Under the pieces are notes generated by a model. That model saw only the letters and a list, made by a program, of their open reading frames with translations, was not told where the DNA came from and ran no database searches. A DNA stretch of 64,000 nucleotides. Source: Burkholderia stabilis. Its GTDB lineage: Bacteria; Pseudomonadota; Gammaproteobacteria; Burkholderiales; Burkholderiaceae. Where the stretch lies: positions 1,116,001-1,180,000 of the forward strand of contig NZ_CP016444.1 of the NCBI RefSeq assembly GCF_001742165.1, read 5' to 3'. Each line of letters starts with the position of its first letter. Position 1 is the first letter of the stretch. This document shows positions 25,322 to 35,755 of this stretch, piece by piece. Position numbers and translations under genes: made by a program.

Positions 25322-26296
25322 TCACGCCTTCAGCGTGCGGTCCCATGGAAACAGCCGGCGGCCGAGCAGCGCGAGCACGATGTCGGTTCCGAGGCCGATG
25401 ATCCCGATCATCAGGATCGCGGCATACACGTTGTCGAAATGCTGGTAGCGCGCCTGCTGGCTGATGTACCACGTGATGCCCGAACTGGTGCCGACCAGCT
25501 CGGCGACGATCAGGTAGGTCCATGCCCAGCCGAGCAGGATCCGCTGGTCGCGGTACAGGTCGGGCAGGATGCCCGGCACGACGACGTGCGCGATCAGCCC
25601 CGGCTTCTTCGTGCCGAGCGTCAACGCCGCCTCGAACAGCCCGTATTCGAGCTTGCGCGTGGTGTTCGCGACGATCAGCACCTGCTGGAAGAACGTGCCG
25701 ATCACGATGATCGCGATCTTCGGCGCGTCGTAGATGCCGAGGATGGCCACCATCAGCGCGCCGAACGCCGGCGCGGGCAGATAGCGGAAGAACTCGAAGA
25801 ACGGCTCCTGCAGCCGCGCGAGCGCGCTGAAGGTGCCGCACACGATGCCGATCGGCACGCCGATCGCGGACGAAATCACGAAGCCCCAGAAGATGATGCG
25901 GATGCTGTGCCACAGGCTTTCGTGAAGCCAGACGCCCTCGCGCGACGCCGGCGGCGTCGTGAACGCCGTGTAGAACGCGCGCAGCACCTGATGCGGCGCA
26001 GGCAGGTACACGGGGTTCGCGCGCTCGCCTTCGGGCACCGCCGCATGCGTTGCGCGCGCATGCGCCAGCTCGTCGTCGAACACGTCGCGGTCGACCTGCA
26101 TGCCGGGCTGGAAATAATCGACGCTGCCGGGGTTCGAGATGCGCACCTGCGGATGCCAGACGAACGGCACGTAGCTGAGCACGCACCAGACGGCGAGCGG
26201 CAGCAGGAAGGACGCGACGCCGAGCGTCCACTTGCCGCGGGTCGACAGCTCGCGGCGCACCGCGAGCCAGTCGGTCGTATTGCGGGTCACTGACAT
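25322..26296 (-). CDS. ABC transporter permease, NitT/TauT type (guanidine-linked)
   Basis: 324 aa. One N-terminal helix, a periplasmic segment of about 100 residues, then the BPD-type permease core with five helices. The EAA loop (EAALTLGTKKPGLIAHVVVPGILPDL) is clear. GGAG ribosome site. It sits between the allophanate hydrolase gene and the ATPase gene, in the operon headed by a guanidine-I riboswitch, so guanidine or a related amidine is the likely cargo. Confidence 0.86.
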   Translation of the reverse strand: MSVTRNTTDWLAVRRELSTRGKWTLGVASFLLPLAVWCVLSYVPFVWHPQVRISNPGSVDYFQPGMQVDRDVFDDELAHARATHAAVPEGERANPVYLPAPHQVLRAFYTAFTTPPASREGVWLHESLWHSIRIIFWGFVISSAIGVPIGIVCGTFSALARLQEPFFEFFRYLPAPAFGALMVAILGIYDAPKIAIIVIGTFFQQVLIVANTTRKLEYGLFEAALTLGTKKPGLIAHVVVPGILPDLYRDQRILLGWAWTYLIVAELVGTSSGITWYISQQARYQHFDNVYAAILMIGIIGLGTDIVLALLGRRLFPWDRTLKA

Positions 26297-26344
26297 GGTG
26301 AATCTCCGTATCGTGTTGCTTGCCGGTCGCGGGCGACCGGGCGT

Positions 26345-28213
26345 TCAGCGCGGCGCACCGTTCGCGCCGGTCGCACCGGTTGCACGGTAGGCACGCCAGC
26401 CGCCGAAGCGGGTGATGTCCTCGGCATCGGCGAGCGCGGCGGGTTCGCATACAAACCCCTGCACCTGCGCGCCGTCCGCGAGCGTCAGCGTGCCGATGCC
26501 GAGCGGCGCGCCGATACCGGCGACGAAGCTGCCGTAGGCCGCGACCGGCATCTCCCAGATCTCGACCGCGATCTCCGCGCCGTCTTCCGGCACGCGCACG
26601 AGGCCCGGCTTCGCGACGCCGCCCGACGCCGCCGCGCTCAAGGCATAGAGACGGTACGCCGGCGCGGTGGTCGTCGCGGCGACGAAGCGCGCGCCGCGTT
26701 GCGTGAGTTGCCCGTTCAGCGGCTCGCCACGCAGATGCGCGCCGACCACGGCCACGCGCACGACGCCCGCCGGCGCGGCGAGCGGCCGTGCGGCCGTGGC
26801 ATCGACGTTGCCCGCCTGCGCAGCGGCCCACGCGTCGGCCAGATCGAGCAGCATCGCGTCGTCGTGCGCGCGGCCGACGAACGTGATGCCGAACGGCAAA
26901 CCCGCATGCGGCCCGGTTTCGCAGACGCCCGCCGGCACCGCGATCGCGGACAGGTCGAGCAGGTTGACGAAGTTCGTGTAATAACCGAAGCGCGCGTTGA
27001 CGCCGATCGGATCGGCTTCCAGCTCGTCGACGGTCGCGGTCGTCGCGGAGGTCGGCATCACGATCGCATCGATGCCGTCCCATGCGCGCGCGGCGTCGAC
27101 GCGCAGCGCGGCGAGCCGGTCGAACGCCGCGAACGCGTCGGCGGCGCTGAAGCGCGACGCGCCGCCGACGATCTCGCGAATCACCGGATGCAGCGCGTCG
27201 GGCTGTTCCGCAAAGAACGCGCCGATCGCGGCGCGCCGCTCGGCGACCCACGGCCCTTCGTACAGCAGCCGCGCGGTGGCGAGGAACGCGCCGAAATCGA
27301 TCTCGACGACCGTCGCACCGGTCGCACGCAGGCGTTCGACGGCCGTCTGCCACGCGGCCCGATACGACGCGTCGCCGAAGAACTCGAGCTGATCGGCGCG
27401 CGGCATGCCGAAGCGCAGGCTCGCGAGCGGCCGGGCGTGCCGTGCATGACGGCCGTCCGTGTCGAGCAGCGGCTGCCAGGCGCGTCCGTACGGATCGCCA
27501 TCCGTGACGCCGTGCGCCACGGCGAACACCGCGCGCGCGTCGTCCGGCGAATGCGCGAACACCGACACGCAGTCGAGCGACCGGCACGCCGGCACGACGC
27601 CGAGCGTGCTCAGCACGCCCTTGGTCGGCTTGAGCCCGACGAGCCCGTGAAACGCGGCCGGCACGCGGCCCGACCCGGCCGTGTCGGTGCCGAGCGCGAA
27701 CGCGGCGACGCCGAGCGCGACGGCGACGGCCGACCCCGAGCTCGAGCCGCCCGACGCATAACGCGGATCGAGCGCATTGCGGCACGCGCCGTACGGCGAG
27801 CGCTGCCCGGACAGCCCGGTGGCGAACTGGTCGAGATTGGTCTTGCCGATCGGGATCGCGCCGGCGGCGATCAACCGCTCGACGACGGGCGCGCTGCGCG
27901 ACGGCACATACGCGTAAGCGGGACACGCGGCCGTCGTCGGAATGCCGGCTAGGTCGATGTTGTCCTTGATCGCGAACGGCACGCCATACAGCGGCAGCGT
28001 GGTGATGTCGCGTCCGGCCAGCGCATCCGCGTAGCGCGTCATTTCGTCGTGCGCGAGCGGCCGGATCCACGCATGATGCGGATCGCCCGCGTCGAAATGC
28101 GCGGCGATCGCATCGACGAGCGCATGCGGGCTCAGGCTGCCGGCCTCGTACCGCGCGCGCAGCGCGGCGATCGAGCGCAGGCCCGGTTCAGGATGACCGT
28201 CGAAGGGTTTCAT
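26345..28213 (-). CDS. atzF: Allophanate hydrolase
   Basis: 622 aa, full length. The amidase-signature domain has the Ser-cisSer-Lys triad: Lys in PFAIKDNID and the Gly/Ser loop ASGGSSSGSA. A C-terminal domain of ~170 residues typical of AtzF/DUR1,2 allophanate hydrolases follows. It hydrolyses allophanate to two ammonia and two CO2. The start ATG overlaps the stop of the carboxylase gene (ATGA) and has a GGAGG site. In the guanidine pathway it completes the breakdown of carboxyguanidine after deimination. Confidence 0.92.
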   Translation of the reverse strand: MKPFDGHPEPGLRSIAALRARYEAGSLSPHALVDAIAAHFDAGDPHHAWIRPLAHDEMTRYADALAGRDITTLPLYGVPFAIKDNIDLAGIPTTAACPAYAYVPSRSAPVVERLIAAGAIPIGKTNLDQFATGLSGQRSPYGACRNALDPRYASGGSSSGSAVAVALGVAAFALGTDTAGSGRVPAAFHGLVGLKPTKGVLSTLGVVPACRSLDCVSVFAHSPDDARAVFAVAHGVTDGDPYGRAWQPLLDTDGRHARHARPLASLRFGMPRADQLEFFGDASYRAAWQTAVERLRATGATVVEIDFGAFLATARLLYEGPWVAERRAAIGAFFAEQPDALHPVIREIVGGASRFSAADAFAAFDRLAALRVDAARAWDGIDAIVMPTSATTATVDELEADPIGVNARFGYYTNFVNLLDLSAIAVPAGVCETGPHAGLPFGITFVGRAHDDAMLLDLADAWAAAQAGNVDATAARPLAAPAGVVRVAVVGAHLRGEPLNGQLTQRGARFVAATTTAPAYRLYALSAAASGGVAKPGLVRVPEDGAEIAVEIWEMPVAAYGSFVAGIGAPLGIGTLTLADGAQVQGFVCEPAALADAEDITRFGGWRAYRATGATGANGAPR

Positions 28214-31200
28214 GCGATTTCCTCCGTGGCACCGGCCTTCATCACCATCAACCGCTGGCCGGCGACGACCGCCGCGCCGGGCGCGCAATCGACCGTCTCG
28301 ATCACGCCGTCTTCCATCGCCACCACGGACACCTCCATCTTCATCGATTCGAGAATCGCGACGACCTGCCCTTCGGTCACCCGCGCGCCGGCTTCGACCA
28401 GCACTTTCCACACGCTGCCCGACACGTCGGCGGCGATGCCGCGCTGCGCGCCGGTGAGCGTGTCGCCGGCCGCTGCCGCACCGGCATCGCCCTGCCCGGC
28501 TTCGCCTGCATATTCGGCGTGGCCGGCGGCCCGCCAGCGCTCGCGTTCGTCGTCGAACGCGGCCTGCTGCGTCGTCTTGAACGCGGCGATCGATTCGGCT
28601 TCGTCGCGCAGGAAGCGGTTGTACGCGCCGAGATCGAACACCGATTCCTCGATCTTCAGCTCGGCCCGGCCCGCGATGAAATCCGCGCGCAGTTCGGCCA
28701 GCTCGGCCTCGCTGACTTCGTAGAAGCGGATCTCGTCGAAGAACCGCAGCAGCCACGGCTTACCGGGCTCGAACGCGCGCGTCGTCCGGTGACGGTTCCA
28801 CATCTGCACCGTGCGGCCGACGAACTGATAGCCGCCGGGCCCCTCCATCCCGTACACGCACAGGTACGCGCCGCCGATGCCGACCGCGTTCTCCGGCGTC
28901 CAGGTGCGGGCCGGGTTGTACTTGGTCGTCACGAGCCGGTGCCGCGGATCGAGCGGCGTCGCGACCGGCGCGCCGAGATAGACGTCGCCGAGCCCCATCA
29001 CCAGATAGCGCGCGTCGAACACGATGCGCTTCACGTCGTCGATGCCGTTCAGGCCGTTGATCCGGCGGATGAACTCGATATTGCTCGGGCACCACGGCGC
29101 GTCCGGCCGCACCGACTGCATGTAACGCTCGATCGCGACGCGCGTCGACGGGTCGTCCCACGACAGCGGCAGATGCACGATCCGGTTCGGCACGCGCATG
29201 TCGGCGACGTCGGGCAGCTCGCGTTCCGCGGCCTGCAGATGCGCGAGCAGCGCATCGAGCGGCAGCACGTGCGCATCGAAATGCACCTGCAGCGACCGGA
29301 TGCCGGGCGTGAGGTCGAGCATGCCGGGCAGCCGGTGCGCGTCGAGCCAGCACATCAGCGCGTGCACGCGAAAGCGCAGGTTCAGGTCGAGCACGAGCGG
29401 GCCGTATTCGATCAGCACGTTACGGTCGCCCGAGCGCCGGTAGACGACGCCGATGCCGTTGCCGGCCGTCGGGTCGCGGTACAGCACGCAGTCGTTCGCG
29501 CCGTTGGTCGAAGCGCCGGACGCCGGCAGCAGCGCGGGAGCCTGCACGGGCATGGCGGCCACGCGCGCGAACTGCACGGTATTGCCCGGCCGCAATTGCC
29601 CGAGCTTCCACAGTTCGTCGCGCACGACCGTCACCGGGCAGACGAAGCCGCCGAGGCTCGGCCCGTCGGGCCCGAGAATCACTGGCATGTCGCCGGTGAA
29701 ATCGACCGCGCCGATCGCATACGCGTTGTCGTGGATGTTCGACGGATGCAGCCCCGCTTCGCCGCCGTCCGCGCGCGCCCATTGCGGCTTCGGGCCGATC
29801 AGCCGCACGCCCGTGCGGCTCGAGTTGTAATGGACCGTCCAGCGCGTGTCGTAGAGCATCGCGATGTCGTCGGCCGTGAAGAAATCCGGCGCGCCGTGCG
29901 GGCCGTCGAGCACGCCGAGCGTCCACGCGTGCGTCAGCGCCGGCCGGTCGGCCTCGGCGAGCGTCGCGCCTGCGTTGCCGCGCGCCGCGTCCGCATGCAG
30001 ATGCAGCACGTCGCCCTTGCGCAGCGCGCGGCCTGCATGACCGCCGAACTGGCCGAGCGTGAAGGTCGCCTTGCTGCCGAGATAGTCGGGCACCTGCAGC
30101 CCGCCCTTCACCACGAGGCATGCGCGCACGCCGGCGCCCGTCACGCCGCCCAGCTTCAGCACCGCGCCGGGCGTCGCACGCAGCACTTGCCAGAACGGCG
30201 CGGGCGCGCCATCGAGCGTCGCGGCGAGCGGCGCGCCGCCGAGCACGAACAGCGTGTCGGCATTGAAGCGCAGCGTCGCGCCGACCATCGTGAACTCGAG
30301 GCCGGCAGCGTCGCGCGGATTGCCGAGCAGCGCATTCGCGAGATCGAATGCGCGGTCGTCCATCGGCCCGGACGGCGGCACGCCGACGGCCCAGTAGCCG
30401 ACACGGCCCGGCGTCTGCTGCACGGTCGTCTGCACGCCGCCGTCGAGCACGTCGATCGTGTGCGGCGCGAACGCGAAACGCGACAGGAACGCGGTCGTCT
30501 GCGCGCCGCGCGCGAACGTATCGGAACCGGCGATCGCGCGCAGGTAGTCGAGATTGGTCTCGATCCCGTACAGCTCGGTGGCGGCCAGCGCGTCGCGCAA
30601 TGCCGCGAGCGCGTCGCGGCGGGTGTCGCCGCGCACGATCAGTTTCGCGAGCAGCGGATCGTAATACGAGCTGACCTCGGTGCCCGCATCGATCCACGTA
30701 TCGACGCGCGCCGTGTCCGGAAACGCGACATGCGTGAGCACGCCCGCGCTCGGCCGGAACTGCTGGTGCGGATCTTCCGCATAGAGCCGCACCTGGATGC
30801 TCGCGCCGCGCGGCGCGACGGCGAGTGTGTCGAGCGGCGGCAGGTCGCCTTCGGCCTGCCGGATCATCCATTCGACGAGATCGATGCCGGTCACGGCTTC
30901 CGTCACGCAATGCTCGACCTGCAGCCGCGTCTTCACCTCGAGAAAATAGAAGCGGCGCGCGTGCGCATCGAACACGAACTCGACCGTGCCGGCCGACGCA
31001 TACGCGACCGCACGCGCGAGCCGCACCGCGCTCGCATGCAGCGCGGCGCGCTCGCCGTCGGCGAGATCCGGCGCGGGCGTTTCCTCGATCACCTTCTGGT
31101 TGCGCCGCTGCACCGAGCAGTCGCGCTCGCCGAGGGCGATCACGCCGCCGCGCCCGTCGCCGAAAATCTGCACCTCGATGTGCCGCGCATGCTCGACGAA

Positions 31201-31857
31201 CTTCTCCAGGTAGACGCCCGCATGCGCGAAGTTCGCGCTGCCGAGCCGCACGACGGATTCGAAGGCCGCCGCGAGCTGCGCGGCGTCGCGGCACAACGAC
31301 ATGCCGATGCCGCCGCCGCCCGCCGTGCTCTTCAGCATGACCGGATAGCCGATCGCGTCGGCTTCGGCGAGCGCCGTCGCGACATCGGCGAGCAGCCCGG
31401 TGCCCGGCAGCAACGCGACGTCGTGCGCGCGCGCCAGTTCGCGTGCGGTGTGCTTGAGGCCGAACGCGCGCATCTGCGCGCCGCTCGGGCCGATGAAGCG
31501 CAGGCCGGCGGCCTCGCATGCATCGGCGAAACCGGCGTTCTCCGACAGGAAGCCGTAGCCGGGGTGCACGGCCTGCGCGCCGGTCGCGCGCGCCGCAGCG
31601 AGGATCGCGGCGACGTTCAGGTAGCTGTCGGCCGCCGGCGCGGCGCCGACGCAGACGGCTTCGTCGGCGAGCGTCACGTGGCGCGCATCGCGATCGGCTT
31701 CCGAGTAGATCGCGACCGACGCGATGCCGAGCCGCTTCAGCGTGCGGATGATGCGGCAAGCGATTTCGCCGCGGTTGGCGACGAGGACTTTCGTGAATCT
31801 CGTGCTGCCGCCCTCTTGCGGGGCAGCGAACGGGTGGGCGTGGAGGTCGTTCATCAT
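28210..31857 (-). CDS. Biotin-dependent urea/guanidine carboxylase, with an altered biotin-carboxylase residue
   Basis: 1215 aa: biotin carboxylase domain (about 20-470), carboxyltransferase domain with the KipI/KipA-like modules (about 500-1080) and a C-terminal biotinyl domain with ESMKMEV. The start ATG overlaps the upstream stop (ATGA). Enzymes of this family next to DUF1989 proteins and behind ykkC riboswitches are known to carboxylate guanidine rather than urea. Oddity: the ATP/Mg-site motif normally EVNTR-x-QVEH reads [10 protein letters not shown], so the conserved Asn is Lys309 (codon AAG at 30933-30931). The rest of the domain looks intact. Confidence 0.9.
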   Translation of the reverse strand: MMNDLHAHPFAAPQEGGSTRFTKVLVANRGEIACRIIRTLKRLGIASVAIYSEADRDARHVTLADEAVCVGAAPAADSYLNVAAILAAARATGAQAVHPGYGFLSENAGFADACEAAGLRFIGPSGAQMRAFGLKHTARELARAHDVALLPGTGLLADVATALAEADAIGYPVMLKSTAGGGGIGMSLCRDAAQLAAAFESVVRLGSANFAHAGVYLEKFVEHARHIEVQIFGDGRGGVIALGERDCSVQRRNQKVIEETPAPDLADGERAALHASAVRLARAVAYASAGTVEFVFDAHARRFYFLEVKTRLQVEHCVTEAVTGIDLVEWMIRQAEGDLPPLDTLAVAPRGASIQVRLYAEDPHQQFRPSAGVLTHVAFPDTARVDTWIDAGTEVSSYYDPLLAKLIVRGDTRRDALAALRDALAATELYGIETNLDYLRAIAGSDTFARGAQTTAFLSRFAFAPHTIDVLDGGVQTTVQQTPGRVGYWAVGVPPSGPMDDRAFDLANALLGNPRDAAGLEFTMVGATLRFNADTLFVLGGAPLAATLDGAPAPFWQVLRATPGAVLKLGGVTGAGVRACLVVKGGLQVPDYLGSKATFTLGQFGGHAGRALRKGDVLHLHADAARGNAGATLAEADRPALTHAWTLGVLDGPHGAPDFFTADDIAMLYDTRWTVHYNSSRTGVRLIGPKPQWARADGGEAGLHPSNIHDNAYAIGAVDFTGDMPVILGPDGPSLGGFVCPVTVVRDELWKLGQLRPGNTVQFARVAAMPVQAPALLPASGASTNGANDCVLYRDPTAGNGIGVVYRRSGDRNVLIEYGPLVLDLNLRFRVHALMCWLDAHRLPGMLDLTPGIRSLQVHFDAHVLPLDALLAHLQAAERELPDVADMRVPNRIVHLPLSWDDPSTRVAIERYMQSVRPDAPWCPSNIEFIRRINGLNGIDDVKRIVFDARYLVMGLGDVYLGAPVATPLDPRHRLVTTKYNPARTWTPENAVGIGGAYLCVYGMEGPGGYQFVGRTVQMWNRHRTTRAFEPGKPWLLRFFDEIRFYEVSEAELAELRADFIAGRAELKIEESVFDLGAYNRFLRDEAESIAAFKTTQQAAFDDERERWRAAGHAEYAGEAGQGDAGAAAAGDTLTGAQRGIAADVSGSVWKVLVEAGARVTEGQVVAILESMKMEVSVVAMEDGVIETVDCAPGAAVVAGQRLMVMKAGATEEIA

Positions 31858-32507
31858 GCCTCCCAGATCGTCAGCCGCACCGGCGTCGGGTTGTAGCCGT
31901 TGCACGGGTTGTTGAGTTGCGGGCAGTTCGAGATCAGCACCGTGACGTCCATCTCCGCGCGCATCTCGACATACTTGCCGGGCGCGGAAATGCCGTCCTC
32001 GAACGTCAGCCGCCCAAGCGGCGTGACGGGCACGTTCATGAAGAAATTGACGTTGCCGACGAGGTCGCGCTTGGTCAGCCGCGCGCCGGCGCCACATGTG
32101 CAATGCGCAATCGCGTTGAGGAAGCTGTCGCGGCAGTTGTGCATGTGGCGCTTGTCGAGCGCGTAGCGCACCGTGTTGCTTTCGGCCGCGCAGGCGCCGC
32201 CGAGCGTGTCGTGGCGGCCGCAGGTATCGGCGACGATCGTCACCATCGGATTGCCGAGGCCGGACAGCAGCACGCTGCCCGCGCTCAGGTACAGGTTGCG
32301 CTGCTCGCGGATCGTGTCCTGCGCGCTGTAGCGTTCGTCAGGCGCGTCGGTGCGATAGAACAGCGTGTCGACGGCCTGGTTGCCTTCGAGATCGAGAATG
32401 CGCAGCACCTGCCCGCGCTTCAGGTCGTGCAGCCACGGTTCGCCGGCGTTCAGCGTGGTGTCGTGGATCGCGTGCTTCGGGTCGAGACGGCTTTCGATGA
32501 TCGGCAT
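31854..32507 (-). CDS. DUF1989 protein, carboxyguanidine deiminase subunit (urea carboxylase-associated protein 2)
   Basis: 217 aa with an AAGGAG ribosome site. Family marks: [50 protein letters not shown], the [13 protein letters not shown] loop and the late Cys in [12 protein letters not shown]. Two such DUF1989 proteins form the carboxyguanidine deiminase (CgdAB) that converts carboxyguanidine to allophanate in the guanidine pathway. Overlaps the carboxylase start by 4 nt. Which subunit is CgdA or CgdB I did not assign. Confidence 0.85.
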   Translation of the reverse strand: MPIIESRLDPKHAIHDTTLNAGEPWLHDLKRGQVLRILDLEGNQAVDTLFYRTDAPDERYSAQDTIREQRNLYLSAGSVLLSGLGNPMVTIVADTCGRHDTLGGACAAESNTVRYALDKRHMHNCRDSFLNAIAHCTCGAGARLTKRDLVGNVNFFMNVPVTPLGRLTFEDGISAPGKYVEMRAEMDVTVLISNCPQLNNPCNGYNPTPVRLTIWEA

Positions 32508-32518
32508 GTCGGGGCTCC

Positions 32519-33274
32519 TTACGCGAACAGTCGGTCGGTGTTGACGAAGCCGCGCGTGTTCTCCGCGCAGGCGGTGCGGCACGGGTCGTCCTCCGGCGCG
32601 GCGCCGTCGGCCGGGTACGCGCGGTAGGCGATCAGCTTCACGGGTTTCGGCGCATAGGCCGGCTGAGGATCGAGCGGATGCGGCGCGGTCGAGAACGCGG
32701 CGAGCGTGTTCATCTCGAAGCGCAGGTCGAACGCGCTGCCGGCCGGCGAGTGGCCCGCGACGAAGTCGAACGAACCGTCGTCGCGCGGCGCGAGCTTGCT
32801 GAAGAAATTGACGTTCGCGACGAGATCGCGCGCGGACAGCCCGTATTTCGCGAGTTCGAGCACGAGGCTGTCGCGGCCGTTGCGGATCATCGCGTTGCGT
32901 TCGGCCTGATACGACGATGCGCCGTACTTGCGCGCGAACAGCCGCGCGTCGCCGACGCCGCCGAGCGGATCGTGCCAGCCGAGCGTGTCGGCCGTGATCG
33001 ACGCGATCACGCGGCCCATGTCCGTATACAACGCATGGCCGCGCGTCAGGTGCGCGGTGTGCTGCGCCTTCAGCGTATCGGCCATGTTGTAACGCTCGAG
33101 CGGATCTTCTTGGCGATGAAAGACGGCGGACAGGTTCGCGCCGCCGTCGGGATCGACGACGCGCAGCGCGAGGCCGCGGCGCAGGATGCCGGACCAATGG
33201 GTCCCGGCGGGAATGACCGCTTCCCACACGACGTGCGGCAACGGGGCAAGCGAGGCTTGGGGGCTTGGCGACAT
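32519..33274 (-). CDS. DUF1989 protein, carboxyguanidine deiminase subunit (urea carboxylase-associated protein 1)
   Basis: 251 aa; start ATG 33274 has a GAGGAG site, and upstream in-frame codons run into the riboswitch. It is homologous to the next gene: [55 protein letters not shown] and a Cys-rich C-terminus. First gene after the guanidine-I riboswitch. Forms the deiminase with its partner 11 nt downstream. Confidence 0.85.
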   Translation of the reverse strand: MSPSPQASLAPLPHVVWEAVIPAGTHWSGILRRGLALRVVDPDGGANLSAVFHRQEDPLERYNMADTLKAQHTAHLTRGHALYTDMGRVIASITADTLGWHDPLGGVGDARLFARKYGASSYQAERNAMIRNGRDSLVLELAKYGLSARDLVANVNFFSKLAPRDDGSFDFVAGHSPAGSAFDLRFEMNTLAAFSTAPHPLDPQPAYAPKPVKLIAYRAYPADGAAPEDDPCRTACAENTRGFVNTDRLFA

Positions 33275-33333
33275 GGCGGCTCCTCGGATCGGTTGGACAA
33301 AAGGCGTGAGAGGGCGACCGAACGACATCGCGA

Positions 33334-33460
33334 CCTCCCGGGCTTTTGTCCCTCCGTGGAGCCTCGCCGGAGCCTCGCAACAAGGCAGGCGGCAAGACCG
33401 GATTGCTCTCGGACCAGGCATCGTGCGGCGTGTGACGCCGCGCGACCGGAACCCTAGCGA
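33334..33460 (-). promoter_or_regulatory. Guanidine-I (ykkC) riboswitch of the carboxylase operon
   Basis: Read on the minus strand, the three ykkC signature blocks appear in order: CTAGGGTTCCGG, then CTGGTCCGAGAG, then ACGGAGGGACAAAAGCCCGGGAG. They sit 60-180 nt before the first DUF1989 start. The class binds guanidinium and switches on guanidine export or degradation genes. No T-run terminator is visible between it and the gene, so control may act on translation or through an unrecognised structure. Confidence 0.92.
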
Positions 33461-33935
33461 TCCTGAAGATGATGCAAATTGCTTCGCACCTCTCGGCAGG
33501 TGAATAAGCGAGTTGCGTGCCAGCGCATTCCGAAAGCCGCGCCGAGCCCCGCCGCGCAGGGCCGAGGCGGCCGGCCCCCGGGGCGACGCGCGATCCCGGG
33601 CCGCCCCCGAGTTGGGCATCGCGCGCACCAGGCGAACGCGGCCGGCACCAGCGCGGGGCAGCAATTCGCACGCGCACCGCGTGGCATCGCGATGGCACGG
33701 GCATTGCTGAATACGCACACCTTCACTCTGTCGATCGACCGCTCATGAACACACTCGACCTGCTCAGGCGCGCGCTGGCCGCCCTCTTCTCCGTCCGATT
33801 CATCGAACTGCAACGCGCCGCGCGCCGCCGCTGACCCGCGCGTTTCCGGCGCACGTCGGCCGCGGGATCGCATCGCTGGCATGCTTCTCGCTCGCTCCGA
33901 TGCCGAGAGGTGCGGCGGTGTCGCATCTTAGGGAT
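33461..33935. other. Divergent promoter region between two riboswitches
   Basis: 475 bp, very GC-rich in the middle. It must hold the two divergent promoters. A short frame on the plus strand ending near 33833 could encode about 29 residues but has no ribosome site. No gene supported. Confidence 0.4.
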
Positions 33936-34050
33936 GCTAGGGTTCCGGTTCGTCGAACGTCTGGTCCGAGAGCAGCCCGGCGTCGGTGCGTACGGTCGTC
34001 GATCGTGCGCGCATGGCGCTACACGGCGGGACAAAAGCCCGGGAGAAAAG
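33936..34050 (+). promoter_or_regulatory. Guanidine-I (ykkC) riboswitch of the substrate-binding protein gene
   Basis: On the plus strand: GCTAGGGTTCCGG, CTGGTCCGAGAG and ACGGCGGGACAAAAGCCCGGGAG in the ykkC order and spacing. It precedes the binding-protein ATG by about 135 nt. A GCGACGGCCGTCGC palindrome follows at about 34056-34069, a possible part of the expression platform. This is a second, independent aptamer for the same regulon. Confidence 0.92.
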
Positions 34051-34184
34051 GCGATGGCGACGGCCGTCGCGCCTCTCCGTGGCCGGCCGTTCGTCCCGCA
34101 TCCGCAGGAACCGGTCACGTGGCCGGATCGCGCATGAGCGCGACCCGTGCCGACGATCCCCATCCCGGTCTCCTGGAGAAAACG

Positions 34185-35216
34185 ATGACCCGCCTCGCCT
34201 CGCCGTTCCGCCGCCTGCTGACCTCCCGGCACCTTCGTCCCGTCCGCCGTGCGCTTGCCGCCGTCGCCATCACGACGTCACTGTTCTCCGCCCCCGCCGC
34301 GCATGCGGCTGCGCCGCTGAAAATCGGCTACAGCGACTGGCCCGGCTGGGTCGCATTCCAGGTCGCGCTCGACAAGGGCTGGTTCAAGGAGGCCGGCGTC
34401 GACGTCGATTTCGAATGGTTCGATTATTCGGCGTCGCTCGACGCGTTTTCCGCGGGCAAGCTCGACGCGGTCGCGGCGACCAACGGCGATGCGCTCGTGA
34501 CCGGCGCGTCCGGCGCGAAGAACGTGATGATCCTGCTCACCGACTATTCGGCCGGCAACGACATGATCATCGCGAAACCGCCGCTGCGGACCGTCGAAGG
34601 CCTGAAGGGCAGGAAGGTCGGCGTCGAGCTCGGGCTCGTCGATCACCTGCTGCTCGAAACCGCGCTGCAGAAGCATGGCCTGAAGGACGGCGACGTCACG
34701 CTCGTCAACGCGAAGACCAACGAATTGCCGCAGGTGCTCGGCGCGTCGTCCGACATCGCGGCGGTCGCGGCGTGGCAGCCGAACGCCGGCGAGGCGCTGA
34801 AACGCGCGCCGGGTGCGCGCGCGATCTTCACGTCCGCGGATGCGCCGGGGCTGATCTACGACGCGATCACGGTGACGCCGACGAGCCTCGCCGCGCGCCG
34901 GGCCGACTGGGCGAAGGTCGTCAAGGTCTGGTATCGCTGCGTTGCGTACATCAACGATCCGAAGACGCAGGCTGACGCGGTGAAGATCATGTCTGCGCGC
35001 GTGGGCCTGACGCCTGCGCAATATCTGCCGCTGCTGAAGGGCACGCACCTGCTCGATGCCACGGCCGCGAAGCAGGCGTTCCGCAAGGGCGACGGCCTCG
35101 ATTCGATCTACGGCTCGACCCGCAACGCGAACGCATTCAACGTGCGCAACGCGGTGTACAAGCAGTCGCAGGACATCGACGCGTATATCGATCCGCGCCT
35201 CGTCGAATCGCACTGA
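34185..35216 (+). CDS. ABC transporter substrate-binding protein, NitT/TauT type (guanidine-linked)
   Basis: 343 aa; ATG 34185 with a TGGAGA site. Signal peptide of about 42 residues (long Arg-rich start, cleavage near AHA-AAP). Mature part begins LKIGYSDWPGWVAFQVALDKGWFKEAGVDV, the typical start of NMT1/SsuA-like periplasmic binding proteins. A single gene under its own guanidine-I riboswitch, divergent from the operon with the cognate permease and ATPase. Substrate guanidine or a degradation precursor is inferred. Confidence 0.88.
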   Translation: MTRLASPFRRLLTSRHLRPVRRALAAVAITTSLFSAPAAHAAAPLKIGYSDWPGWVAFQVALDKGWFKEAGVDVDFEWFDYSASLDAFSAGKLDAVAATNGDALVTGASGAKNVMILLTDYSAGNDMIIAKPPLRTVEGLKGRKVGVELGLVDHLLLETALQKHGLKDGDVTLVNAKTNELPQVLGASSDIAAVAAWQPNAGEALKRAPGARAIFTSADAPGLIYDAITVTPTSLAARRADWAKVVKVWYRCVAYINDPKTQADAVKIMSARVGLTPAQYLPLLKGTHLLDATAAKQAFRKGDGLDSIYGSTRNANAFNVRNAVYKQSQDIDAYIDPRLVESH

Positions 35217-35336
35217 AGACGGCGGGCGCAACGCGGGTGAGGTATCCGGATCGGGCGTCGTGCGTGGCTCGACGCCAATGGGCACGCGCCCGAATCCGGC
35301 GATCGTCTGAAATCGACTGATTTGGCGGTTTCAGGT

Positions 35337-35675
35337 CTATTTCGAGGGCGACGGTGAACACCCGGAAATAATGCAGTTGGTGATGTTTCGATACCCGTTC
35401 GTGACGATCTCGGTCGTTTGCACGATGAGCGGTCGGCCCGACGTGAGCCCTGCCATCAGCGCGGTGTAAATGTGATCGACCGCGTAGATGCTTTTGGATA
35501 TGTCGACATAGAACTTCTGTTGTATCTCTTCCCCATTTTTTTTCGACAGGGTGACGATCGGATTGTTGATGTAGAGGCTCGGACTCGCTTCGATACGAGT
35601 GACGATGACATCCGTGTAGGTTTCGAGATTCAGGGGGGCGGCATTTTCCACGTTTTTCTCCGTCGGGAAATTCAT
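35337..35675 (-). CDS. Small protein of unknown function in the borosin-like cluster
   Basis: 112 aa from ATG 35675; a GTG at 35651 with a better-spaced CGGAGA site would give a protein eight residues shorter. Contains IVTLSKKNGEEIQQKFYVDIS and a C-terminal CIISGC. No known domain seen. It lies 80 nt downstream of the oxygenase gene and is probably co-transcribed. Composition is less GC-biased (many Ile, Asn, Thr) than most genes here, which may indicate transfer. It could be a partner, immunity or second substrate protein; nothing decides this. Confidence 0.6.
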   Translation of the reverse strand: MNFPTEKNVENAAPLNLETYTDVIVTRIEASPSLYINNPIVTLSKKNGEEIQQKFYVDISKSIYAVDHIYTALMAGLTSGRPLIVQTTEIVTNGYRNITNCIISGCSPSPSK

Positions 35676-35755
35676 TGAGGGTGATGTTTCGGTGCGACCT
35701 GGAAATCAATTGCCGATAGCGCGATGCGCAATCGCGCCGGGGTCTTCCTCTGTTG

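Noticed and set aside
33910..34137. Plus-strand frame before the binding protein (also an upstream extension of that protein)
   Set aside because: It runs through the guanidine-I riboswitch; the coding start with ribosome site and signal peptide is at 34185.
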